From the NCBI GenBank assembly GCA_900543945.1, contig UQTN01000108.1, positions 1 to 6,657 of the forward strand: a stretch of DNA of 6,657 bases, read 5' to 3'. This DNA is from an uncultured Collinsella sp. GTDB taxonomy: Bacteria > Actinomycetota > Coriobacteriia > Coriobacteriales > Coriobacteriaceae. The notes beneath the pieces were generated by a model. The model made no database searches, was not told the DNA's origin, and saw nothing but the letters and a program-made list of their open reading frames with translations. This document shows positions 1-6,518 of the stretch, piece after piece (positions within the stretch are counted from its first letter, which is position 1; each line of letters begins with the position of its first letter). Made by a program: the position numbers and the translations under genes.

Positions 1-2
1 AA

Positions 3-2033
3 GTTGCGGAACAGGTAGCCCCCGAGCTCACTGAGGCTTCGGTCCGTTCCGCGGCAGGGGAGGGCACATTGCCTGTTGAGCCCGCTGCGCCTGTCGAGGC
101 CAACGAAGTTCCCGTTGTCGATCCGGCTTTGCGCCCGCACCGTCGCGGTCGCAAGCCCAAGGCCTTTGTCGAGGCAGAGAAGGCCGCAGCAGCAGCCGCC
201 GCCGCTCGGGATGCTGCGGCGACCGCCGAGTCTGCAACCGCTGCCGATGCACCCGTCCAGGATGCTACGACTTCCGAGGCCGCTCCCGCCGATGCCGAGC
301 CCGCCGACGTCCGTCCCGGTCGCAGCCGTCGTACTGCTGCTAAGCGCACGTCCAAGGCCAAGGCTGCCAAGAAGGGTGCGTCCGAGGATTCTGCCGAGAC
401 GACCGCCGATGCGTCGACTGATGTCGCCAAGGCCCAGGACGTCGAACAGCCTGCGTCCGAGAAGCCCAAGCGCGGTCGTAAGAAGTCCGTTAAGGCCAAG
501 GCGTCCGAGCAGCAGGATGTCGAAGCGCAGGTTGATTCTGGCGCCGAGGCCAATGACGCCGCCGCGGCCAATGTTGGCACCGCCGCAACCGATGGTGCCG
601 CCCCCGCTGAGGGCGAAGACGGCACTCGTCCCAACCGTCGCCAGCACAAGCGCAACGACGAGCGCAACGAGCGTAAGGACGACCGCAACAACGACCGTCG
701 CAACCGCCAGCGCGATCGCAAACAGCGCAACAAGGAGCGTAATGCCGCTCCCACCGAGCCCACGCTTTCGCGCGAGGAACTCGCGGCCATGAAGGTCGCT
801 GAGCTGCGCGAGAAGGCTAAGGAGTTCGAGATCGAGACGACCGGCAAGAAGAAGGCCGAGCTCGTCGAGGAAATCTACGTCACCGCTGCGAAGGCCGAGG
901 GCTTCCGCGACATCAAGGGCATTCTGCAGATTCGCCCGGACAGCTCCGGCATCATCCACGCCCATGGCTACATGAAGTCCAACGACGACGCCTTCGTGCC
1001 CGCCTACCTCATCCGCTCCGCGCGCCTGCGCACGGGCGACGTCATCGAGGGCTCGCTGCGTCCTTCGCGCGGCGGCGACAAGCGCGCCGGCCTCGCCAAA
1101 ATCACGACCGTCAACGGTCTGGACCCCGAGCAGATTCGCAACCGTCCCAAGTTCGGCGACCTCACCCCGGTCTATCCCAACGAGCCGCTGCGCATGGAGC
1201 ACGGCAAGGACTCTATTACCGGCCGCGCCATCGACATCGTGTCACCGATCGGCAAGGGCCAGCGCGGCCTGATCGTGTCCCCGCCCAAGGCCGGCAAGAC
1301 CACGATCCTCAAGAAGATCTGCCAGTCCATCTCGATTAACAACCCCGAGGTGCACCTCATCTGCCTGCTCGTCGACGAGCGCCCCGAAGAGGTCACCGAT
1401 ATGCAGCGTTCCATCAAGGGCGAGGTTGTGGCGTCGACCTTCGATATGCCCGCCGACAACCACACTCGCGTGGCAGAGCTCGTTATCGAGCGCGCCAAGC
1501 GCATCGTGGAGCTGGGCGGCGATGTTGTGGTGGTGCTCGACTCCATCACGCGTCTTGCCCGCGCCTACAACTTGGCGGCGCCCGCCTCAGGCCGCATCCT
1601 TTCGGGCGGCGTCGATTCGGCGGCACTGTATCCTCCCAAGCGCTTCCTGGGCGCAGCCCGTAATATCGAGAACGGTGGCTCGCTCACCATCCTGGCCTCT
1701 GCCCTCATCGACACCGGTTCCAAGATGGACGAGGTCATCTTTGAGGAGTTCAAGGGCACCGGCAACATGGAGCTTAAGCTCGACCGCGACCTGGCCGACC
1801 GCCGCATCTTCCCGGCTATCGACCCCGTTGCCTCCGGTACGCGTAACGAGGACCTGTTGGTCGACGAGCAGATGCGTCCGTTTGTCTTTGGTCTGCGTCG
1901 CATTCTTGCCGGCATGAACAACACCGAGCGCGCAGCCGCATCGTTTATCAAGGGTCTTAAGGGCACCAACACCAACCAGGAATTCTTGGTGCGTTCGGCC
2001 AAAAAACACAGCGACTACGAGCAGACGTTCTAG
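3..2033 (+). CDS. rho: Transcription termination factor Rho (5' end possibly outside window)
   Basis: Rho is a hexameric RNA-dependent ATPase that loads on nascent RNA and stops transcription. Numbering here is from the TTG at 69. The order is: a disordered Ala/Glu/Lys-rich extension with basic patches (25-31, 82-105, 132-146); an Arg/Asn/Asp-rich stretch (187-225); a Rho_N SAP-like domain (about 233-280); a cold-shock RNA-binding domain (about 284-352); then the RecA-like ATPase. Visible ATPase motifs are Walker A PPKAGKTT (405-412), DERPEEV (436-442, with the likely catalytic Glu437), Walker B Asp491 in LDSITRLARAYN, a Q-loop region SGGVDSAAL, an R-loop region EFKGTGNMEL and SGTRNEDLL with the arginine finger. 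All key residues look intact. The start is uncertain. TTG 69 has a good GGAGG at 59-63, but the frame stays open upstream to base 3 and reads as similar Ala/Glu/Pro-rich protein, so the real start may be off-window. The core is unmistakable; only the N-terminus is in doubt. Confidence 0.97.
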   Translation, partial: VAEQVAPELTEASVRSAAGEGTLPVEPAAPVEANEVPVVDPALRPHRRGRKPKAFVEAEKAAAAAAAARDAAATAESATAADAPVQDATTSEAAPADAEPADVRPGRSRRTAAKRTSKAKAAKKGASEDSAETTADASTDVAKAQDVEQPASEKPKRGRKKSVKAKASEQQDVEAQVDSGAEANDAAAANVGTAATDGAAPAEGEDGTRPNRRQHKRNDERNERKDDRNNDRRNRQRDRKQRNKERNAAPTEPTLSREELAAMKVAELREKAKEFEIETTGKKKAELVEEIYVTAAKAEGFRDIKGILQIRPDSSGIIHAHGYMKSNDDAFVPAYLIRSARLRTGDVIEGSLRPSRGGDKRAGLAKITTVNGLDPEQIRNRPKFGDLTPVYPNEPLRMEHGKDSITGRAIDIVSPIGKGQRGLIVSPPKAGKTTILKKICQSISINNPEVHLICLLVDERPEEVTDMQRSIKGEVVASTFDMPADNHTRVAELVIERAKRIVELGGDVVVVLDSITRLARAYNLAAPASGRILSGGVDSAALYPPKRFLGAARNIENGGSLTILASALIDTGSKMDEVIFEEFKGTGNMELKLDRDLADRRIFPAIDPVASGTRNEDLLVDEQMRPFVFGLRRILAGMNNTERAAASFIKGLKGTNTNQEFLVRSAKKHSDYEQTF

Positions 2034-2070
2034 GTTGTCATCCACGCGCAGCGATAGTCATCAATGCGAT

Positions 2071-2106
2071 AAAGGGTCGGGGCTTTGAGCCTCGGCCCTT
2101 TTCTAT
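2071..2106 (+). terminator. Intrinsic terminator after rho
   Basis: The arms AAGGGTCGGGGC (2072-2083) and GCCTCGGCCCTT (2089-2100) pair over 12 bp with two G-U wobbles. The loop is TTTGA, an outer A2071-T2101 pair is possible, and a T-rich run TTTTCTAT follows. It lies 38 bases after the rho stop, so it should separate rho from the next operon. Rho expression therefore appears to end in a Rho-independent site. Confidence 0.85.
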
Positions 2107-2181
2107 AGCGCCGCTCCGCGCTTATTTTTGACCGTAAGACCGACGAGCAGCAGGTTTCCCGTTTCAATCCGACATCGTCAC

Positions 2182-2210
2182 TTGCAATCGACAGGACGGT
2201 TTCGCATAAT
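2182..2210 (+). promoter_or_regulatory. Probable sigma-A type promoter of the three-gene operon
   Basis: A -35 like TTGCAA (2182-2187; 4 of 6 consensus bases) and a -10 CATAAT (2205-2210; 5 of 6) are separated by 17 bases. This is the best promoter-like pair between the rho terminator and the next gene. It predicts a start near 2217 and a leader of about 130 bases. Identified by eye only. Confidence 0.55.
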
Positions 2211-2216
2211 AACTTT

Positions 2217-2346
2217 TAAGCTTCGCGACGGAAAACGCAGATGAAACGAACCATATACCGTTGCTTTGGGGCATAGCCCCGCTTCATCTTCTCTCGCGCA
2301 GCCAACTGAATGATGCGATTTGGGTGCTGGAAGATGGGGAGAGCTC
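2217..2346 (+). other. Leader of the 2347 operon with a small hairpin
   Basis: This is the rest of the 313-base gap between rho and the next gene. It holds a short GC hairpin, GGGGC (2268-2272) and GCCCC (2276-2280) with an ATA loop, which has no T-run and so is not an obvious terminator. A GGGGAGAG ribosome binding site (2336-2343) sits just before ATG 2347. I recognise no riboswitch class. A short reading frame from ATG 2310 runs into the gene out of frame but lacks a ribosome binding site, so I do not call it. Confidence 0.4.
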
Positions 2347-3117
2347 ATGGCTTCTTCTGATGCAACACAACGAGCAGTCCTTGCCGGACTTTCGTGCGGG
2401 ATCGGCCTTGCCGCTCCCGTGGTTATGTATGCCGCGACGCTGCCGTTTTCGTCGGTGAACGAGACGGTCGTGGCGGGTGCAGTTCCCTTCGCCGTGGGCG
2501 CGGTGGCGGGCGTGGGTATCTATGCCGCCTCGCTGGGTATCTCCGAGTATCGTGCGCAGCGTGAAGAGCGTCTGTTCCAGCCCGATGCCATGGGCGGTGC
2601 CGCCAATCTCAATCAGCATCAAAGCGAGTTCAAGACCGCCTCGATTCCAGCTCAGCAGCAGGATGCGATTCCGTACGCTGCGGCTTCTGCTTCTCAGGCT
2701 CAGTCGGAGCAGTCTACCTCGGCATTCCTTTCCGGCCTGACTGGTGCGTTCCAGCGCCGTCATGCCGATGATGGTGTCCCTACCATCGCTCGAGCCGCAG
2801 ATGCTATGGACGAGGCCGAGGCTTGGTCCATGATCGACAGCATGCTCGACGACGATTCGCCGGTGAGCTGCGACCCTGCACGCTCGCGCGACGTCTATCA
2901 AGTCGCCATCGACGAGCTCACCAACGGCGGGCAGACCGGCTCCTTCAATCGCGATGATATCGCCGCCGCGGCACGCGCCGTGTCGGGCTCCCAGGCCGCC
3001 CCTGCGGGCAGCACGGCGGCTTTCGTGGCACTCGTTGCCAATGCGGCGGTCAATAACGCCTACAGCGCTACCTCGGCGGACGCGAACGCTTCTGCCGATA
3101 ATTCGATGAACCCATGA
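2347..3117 (+). CDS. Hypothetical two-helix membrane protein with long acidic tail
   Basis: I do not recognise this family. The 256-residue product has two hydrophobic segments (about 10-32 and 41-65) joined by a short loop. An Arg/Glu-rich stretch (67-76) follows, then roughly 180 residues of low-complexity Ala/Ser/Gln/Asp-rich sequence. Charge placement (Arg9 before the first helix; Arg69, 72 and 75 after the second) suggests both ends are cytoplasmic, so the tail would be a cytosolic platform. One notable patch is acidic with a tryptophan (about 155-174, around AWSMIDSMLDDD). ATG 2347 is preferred over the in-frame TTG at 2320 because GGGGAG lies 5 bases before it. The stop overlaps the next ATG (ATGA). 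The C-terminal end may be artificial: a one-base deletion near 3102 would explain the split. It is first in an operon with the 3114 gene and the VanZ gene. Confidence 0.75.
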   Translation: MASSDATQRAVLAGLSCGIGLAAPVVMYAATLPFSSVNETVVAGAVPFAVGAVAGVGIYAASLGISEYRAQREERLFQPDAMGGAANLNQHQSEFKTASIPAQQQDAIPYAAASASQAQSEQSTSAFLSGLTGAFQRRHADDGVPTIARAADAMDEAEAWSMIDSMLDDDSPVSCDPARSRDVYQVAIDELTNGGQTGSFNRDDIAAAARAVSGSQAAPAGSTAAFVALVANAAVNNAYSATSADANASADNSMNP

Positions 3118-3740
3118 CCGCGGACGAGGAGGCTGTTGCCGCCCGCCGTGCCGCCGAAAGCTCGCTTTGGGGCGCTCCTGCCCAGCAGCAGGCGGCTGAG
3201 GCTGCGCCGTACAATGCAAACCTCGCCAGCATGCCTATCATCTCCGGTGCCGCGGGCATCGATCTCGATGACCTCGATGAGCCTGCAGCCATCACCGCAT
3301 CGATTGATGCCCAAGATCGCATCGACACCGGCGACCTTCCGGACGCCTCGCTCGAGGTTGATGTCCCCATGGCCGATTACTCGGGCCACGAGGGTATGTG
3401 GGCCGCCGCCACCGCGATTCTGGATGAGATTGACGAGCCTGCTCCTGTTTCAGCCCCCGCTCCCGTCGCTGCCCCTCAGCCTGCCGCCTCCGCCTATGTC
3501 GGCCGTCACAGCGCTGTGTTCCCTGAGGATACTGCCCGCATCTCGCGCGAGAGCATCGAGCGGGCCGAGGCTATTGCCGCCGGCATTATGGAAAATCGTC
3601 GTCACGAGCGCGTCAATCAGATCCTCGAGGAAGAGATCGAGCGCCTGCAGTCCTCTACCGCCAAGCGTACGGGCCGTGCCTATCTGAGCGTTATCGAGGG
3701 CGGTACCGCCAGCTTCGCGCCGCTCCGCGCGGAGGCATAA
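3114..3740 (+). CDS. Hypothetical acidic protein with C-terminal charged helix
   Basis: No family recognised. The 208-residue product has no membrane segment. It begins with Ala/Glu-rich sequence, has two acidic DEP motifs (LDEP at 3273-3284, IDEP at 3429-3440), a Pro/Ala linker (about 109-125), then a long charged helix (about 144-180) that looks coiled-coil prone. It ends in a Gly-containing tail with RAYLSVIEGG (188-197). The ATG overlaps the previous stop (ATGA) and no ribosome binding site precedes it, so translation would rely on coupling. Alternatively this is the C-terminal half of the preceding gene. The same frame is open back to 3102 and reads Phe-Asp-Glu-Pro just before the Met, a third copy of the DEP motif. 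Function unknown; the tail could be an oligomerisation or partner-binding element, which is only an inference. Confidence 0.7.
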   Translation: MTADEEAVAARRAAESSLWGAPAQQQAAEAAPYNANLASMPIISGAAGIDLDDLDEPAAITASIDAQDRIDTGDLPDASLEVDVPMADYSGHEGMWAAATAILDEIDEPAPVSAPAPVAAPQPAASAYVGRHSAVFPEDTARISRESIERAEAIAAGIMENRRHERVNQILEEEIERLQSSTAKRTGRAYLSVIEGGTASFAPLRAEA

Positions 3741-3747
3741 CTTCTGC

Positions 3748-4197
3748 ATGGTTAAGATCAATCGAAAATGGGCGGTCGTGACCTGCCTGATGGCGCTCTT
3801 GATCTGGGGCAATTCGCTGGTTCCCGGCTCGGGGTCGGGTTCGCTGAGCCTAACGGTCATGGAAGCTATCCGCGATTTCCTGCACGGCGTGGGACTTCCA
3901 TATGCATGGGTGACCAACTTTGTTGTTCGCAAGTGCGCGCATTTTACCGAGTATATGGTGCTCGGCATCCTGGCAACGCATGCCTTTGATTATGAGGGGC
4001 GGCGCACCTTTGACGTGCTGCTGCCCACGGCGGTGTTCCTGCTGCTGATTCCCTCGATCGACGAGACGATTCAGCTCTTTGTACCGGGACGCGCCGGCAT
4101 GATCACCGATGTGATGATCGACTGCTGTGGAGCGGCAACGGGTGTTGTGCTCCGATATCTCTTACGGCCGCTGATGCGCGCCAAAATAGCCGCCTAG
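3748..4197 (+). CDS. VanZ-family small membrane protein
   Basis: The 149-residue product carries the VanZ family signature: RKCAHFTEY (61-69), then DETIQ (105-109), then PGR (113-115) followed by DVMIDCCG (121-128). Hydrophobic segments lie at about 8-25, 66-80, 90-104 and 120-140, fitting a four-helix membrane protein of usual family length. VanZ gives low-level teicoplanin resistance in the enterococcal vanA cluster, but most chromosomal members have unknown roles and no van genes are visible here, so resistance should not be assumed. The gene lies 7 bases after the 3114 gene; its nearest ribosome binding site is GGAGG (3731-3735) inside that gene, 12 bases before ATG, which suggests coupled translation. 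The stop codon lies inside the terminator stem. Family assignment is firm, function is not. Confidence 0.9.
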   Translation: MVKINRKWAVVTCLMALLIWGNSLVPGSGSGSLSLTVMEAIRDFLHGVGLPYAWVTNFVVRKCAHFTEYMVLGILATHAFDYEGRRTFDVLLPTAVFLLLIPSIDETIQLFVPGRAGMITDVMIDCCGAATGVVLRYLLRPLMRAKIAA

Positions 4198-4230
4198 GAC
4201 GTATTGTTTGGTCCTAGGCGGCCTTTTTTA
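4189..4230. terminator. Terminator of the VanZ operon, probably bidirectional
   Basis: The arms GCCGCCTAGGAC (4189-4200) and GTCCTAGGCGGC (4211-4222) pair perfectly over 12 bp with a 10-base loop, followed by CTTTTTTA on the plus strand. The VanZ stop TAG (4195-4197) is part of the left arm. On the minus strand the same hairpin is followed by TATTTT, so it can also serve the convergent kinase gene, which has no better terminator between 4230 and 4311. Confidence 0.88.
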
Positions 4231-4311
4231 TTTGAGGGCTTATATGAGGCGTGGTGGCGTCGTTCCGTAGGTCGGATTTGCCGGGCGCGCCACGCCCTGT
4301 GGGTGCGTCTG

Positions 4312-5199
4312 CTACTGAAGCGCCTGTGCGCCTAGGGCCAGGCAGCCCATGATGCCCTGCTTGCCCTCGAGGCTGTTGTTGACGATGTAGGTATCGATGT
4401 CGTTGACCTCGGGCGTGACGATATAGCCGTTGAGCATCTCGGCGCACTTCTTGCGCGCGAGCGGCACGATGGGGGTGTGGTCGGCCACGCCGCCGCCGAT
4501 GACGATCTTCTGCGGCGCATAGCACAGGATGAAGGTCATGAGCGCCTGCGCCAGATAGCCGGCGAGCAGATCCATGGCCTCCGGGTCATCGGCCATGTCT
4601 CCGGCGCTCTTGCCATCCCAGCGCCTTTTAACGCCGGGGCCGGCGATGAGGCCCTCGAGGCAGTTGTCGTGGAAGGGGCAGGCGCTGTGCTCGCCAATGG
4701 TGTCGCGCGGGTCGCGCGTGACCAGGATGTGACCGGCCTCGGGATGCATCATGCCGTGCACGAGCTTACCGCCCGAGAGCACGCCAGCGCCCACGCCGGT
4801 ACCGATGGTCAGATACACCACGTCCGTGAGGCCCTGGGCGCAACCAAAGGTGACCTCGCCCAGGCAGGCGACGTTGACGTCGGTGTCGCAGCCGCAGGGA
4901 ATATTGAGCTCGTTTTGGATGGTGCCCAGCAGGTCAAAGTAGCGCCATGCCGTTTTGGGCGTCTCCAGGATCTTGCCGTATTGGGGCGAGGCGGGGTTGA
5001 CTGCGGTGGGGCCAAAGGCGCCGATGCCCAGCGCGGCGATGCCCTTGTTCGCAAACCATGCGTTGACGGCCTCGACGGTCTCCTGCGGGGTCGTGGTCGC
5101 GATCTGCTCGCACTCCAGGACCATACCGTCTGCATAGCCCGTGGCGCAGACCATCTTGGTGTCGCCGGCCTCGAGCGCTCCGATAAGCTGCTCTGCCAT
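4312..5199 (-). CDS. ROK-family sugar kinase, fructokinase-like
   Basis: Likely phosphorylates a free hexose, best guess fructose, with ATP in the cytoplasm. From memory the 295-residue product resembles the Bacillus YdhR/GmuE fructokinase subgroup. It has EAGDTK (10-15) at the phosphate loop, GIGAFGP (58-64), DTDVN with the expected catalytic Asp107, TIGTGVGAG (131-139), HPEAGH (152-157), and IVIGGGV (232-238). His157 with C-x2-H-x2-C (Cys174, His177, Cys180) matches the subgroup's structural zinc site. The oddity is Asp13 where the family has Gly (EAGGTK); the codon is GAC at 5163-5161. The start at 5199 is chosen because AGAGGA lies 5 bases upstream; the frame is open further, but the extra residues read through the neighbour's terminator. 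Sugar specificity cannot be settled by eye, and glucose or mannose remain possible. Confidence 0.92.
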   Translation of the reverse strand: MAEQLIGALEAGDTKMVCATGYADGMVLECEQIATTTPQETVEAVNAWFANKGIAALGIGAFGPTAVNPASPQYGKILETPKTAWRYFDLLGTIQNELNIPCGCDTDVNVACLGEVTFGCAQGLTDVVYLTIGTGVGAGVLSGGKLVHGMMHPEAGHILVTRDPRDTIGEHSACPFHDNCLEGLIAGPGVKRRWDGKSAGDMADDPEAMDLLAGYLAQALMTFILCYAPQKIVIGGGVADHTPIVPLARKKCAEMLNGYIVTPEVNDIDTYIVNNSLEGKQGIMGCLALGAQALQ

Positions 5200-5235
5200 A
5201 GTATTCCTCTCTGGGACGAGTTGCTCCGTGACTAA

Positions 5236-5241
5236 AGTATA
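5236..5241 (-). promoter_or_regulatory. Possible -10 of the kinase promoter
   Basis: On the minus strand TATACT (5241-5236) matches 5 of 6 bases of a -10 box and lies 36 bases before the kinase start. The expected -35 position has no good match; the spacer is T-rich. It sits just past the aminotransferase terminator, which is where a separate kinase promoter would be needed. Confidence 0.4.
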
Positions 5242-5261
5242 GCGCTCAAAAAAATAAATGA

Positions 5262-5312
5262 GGTCGCTATAAAAAGAAACCTCGTGGCCCAACGGGTTCA
5301 CGAGGTTTCTTT
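5262..5312 (-). terminator. Terminator of the aminotransferase gene
   Basis: On the minus strand AAAGAAACCTCGTG (5312-5299) pairs perfectly over 14 bp with CACGAGGTTTCTTT (5286-5273). A short inner CCC/GGG pairing lies in the loop, and a T-rich run TTTCTTTTTATAG follows. It begins 24 bases after the aminotransferase stop. The hairpin is nearly symmetrical, with TTTCTTTAG on the plus side, so weak activity in the other direction is possible. Confidence 0.88.
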
Positions 5313-5336
5313 AGTGCCTTTAGTTACTGACCGTCC

Positions 5337-6518
5337 TTACCCGCGCGGTTCGATTTTATCACGCAGAGACTTGAGGTTCTCCAGTGCCGCGTTAAGCGTC
5401 TCGTCTCGTTTGGCAAAGTGGAAACGAATCAGATGGTTGACGGGCTCGCGGAAGAAGCTCGAGCCGGGCACGGCGCCCACGCCCACCTTGGAGGCCAAAT
5501 CCTCGCAGAAGTCGAGGTCGCTGTTATAGCCAAACTCCGAGATATCCATCATCACGTAGTAGGCGCCCTGCGGCACGTTGTGCGTGAGTCCGATGCTGTC
5601 GAGTCCCTGACAGAATAGGTCGCGCTTGGCGGTGTAGAGGTCGAGGACCTCCTGGTAATAGCTGTCGTCGAAGTTGAGGGCGGTGACGACGGCCTCTTGC
5701 AGGGGAGCGGCGGCGCCCACGGTGAGGAAGTCGTGAACCTTTTTGATGCGCTCGGTGATTTCGGCAGGAGCGATGGTGTAGCCCAGGCGCCAGCCGGTGA
5801 TGGAGTAGGTCTTGGATAGCGAGCTGCAGCTGATGGTGCGCTCAAACATGCCGGGCAGCGTGGCCATGTACACGTGCTCGTGGGGCGCGTAGACGATGTG
5901 CTCGTAGACCTCGTCGGTGATGCAGTAGGCGTCATACTTTTTGCACAGGTCGGCGATAAGGGTGAGCTCCTCGCGGGTAAAGACCTTGCCGCAGGGGTTG
6001 GACGGGTTGCATAGAACGATCGCCTTGGGATCGTTGTCGCGGAAGGCCGCCTCCAGGACCTCACGGTCAAAGTCAAAGGTGGGCGGGTTGAGCGGCACGT
6101 AGATAGGCTCCGCACCCGAAAGGATCGTGTCGGCGCCGTAGTTCTCGTAGAATGGCGAGAAGATGACGACCTTGTCGCCGGGGTTCGTGACCGTCATCAT
6201 GGCGGCCATCATGGCCTCGGTGGAGCCGCAGGTGACCACGATGTTCTCGTTGGGGTTGATCGGCATGCCCATAAAGTGCTCCTGCTTGGCGGCAAGCGCC
6301 TCGCGCATGGCCTGGGAGCCCCAGGTGATGGAGTACTGGTGGTAAAGCGGCTTGGGGTCGGTGGCAATGGTGCTGAGGCTATCGAGCAGCTGCGCCGGGG
6401 GATCGAAATCGGGGAAGCCCTGCGACAGGTTGACGGCACCATACTTGTTGGAGATGCGCGTCATGCGGCGGATGACCGAATCGGTAAACGCCGCCGTGCG
6501 GTTGGAGAGTTCTTTCAT
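5337..6518 (-). CDS. PLP-dependent class I aminotransferase
   Basis: Transfers an amino group between an amino acid and a 2-oxo acid using pyridoxal phosphate (fold type I). The 393-residue product has typical family length and a complete set of motifs: NLSQGFPDFDPP (30-41), GSTEA (98-102), NPSNPCGKVF (171-180, with Asn174), DEVYEH (202-207, with Asp202 and Tyr205), the PLP-binding Lys236 in SLSKTYSITGWRLGY, and Arg365 in IRFHF for the substrate carboxylate. The QGFPDFDPP start recalls the kynurenine/glutamine/methionine aminotransferase group (YbdL-like), but substrate cannot be assigned from sequence alone. Start at 6518 is chosen because AAAGGA lies 5 bases upstream; an in-frame ATG at 6548 would add ten residues that include this site. 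A terminator separates it from the kinase gene downstream, so the two are probably not one operon. Confidence 0.94.
   Translation of the reverse strand: MKELSNRTAAFTDSVIRRMTRISNKYGAVNLSQGFPDFDPPAQLLDSLSTIATDPKPLYHQYSITWGSQAMREALAAKQEHFMGMPINPNENIVVTCGSTEAMMAAMMTVTNPGDKVVIFSPFYENYGADTILSGAEPIYVPLNPPTFDFDREVLEAAFRDNDPKAIVLCNPSNPCGKVFTREELTLIADLCKKYDAYCITDEVYEHIVYAPHEHVYMATLPGMFERTISCSSLSKTYSITGWRLGYTIAPAEITERIKKVHDFLTVGAAAPLQEAVVTALNFDDSYYQEVLDLYTAKRDLFCQGLDSIGLTHNVPQGAYYVMMDISEFGYNSDLDFCEDLASKVGVGAVPGSSFFREPVNHLIRFHFAKRDETLNAALENLKSLRDKIEPRG

Noticed and set aside
76..792. A 238-codon overlapping frame inside rho
   Set aside because: Pro/Arg/Ser-rich low-complexity product that arises from the Ala-rich codons of the Rho extension.
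2310..2360. Short upstream reading frame starting ATG ATG
   Set aside because: No ribosome binding site, and it overlaps the real start out of frame; too short to support.
3095..3117. Programmed -1 ribosomal frameshift at the 2347/3114 junction
   Set aside because: No slippery heptamer is visible in the short overlap. A coupled restart or a one-base deletion explains it more simply.
2284..3219. A 311-codon minus-strand open frame opposite the hypothetical genes
   Set aside because: Arg/His-rich product typical of an antisense shadow in GC-rich coding DNA. The plus strand has a promoter, ribosome binding site and plausible membrane helices.
3748..4197. Glycopeptide resistance locus
   Set aside because: Only a VanZ-family protein is present, with no vanH/A/X or two-component regulators; VanZ homologues are common in non-resistant bacteria.
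4477..5235. A 252-codon plus-strand open frame opposite the kinase
   Set aside because: Shadow of a gene with clear ROK motifs on the minus strand; the product has no recognisable domain.
5200..5301. N-terminal extension of the kinase to 5301
   Set aside because: It would be translated from the neighbour's terminator and includes the likely kinase promoter; ATG 5199 has a good ribosome binding site and gives the normal family length.
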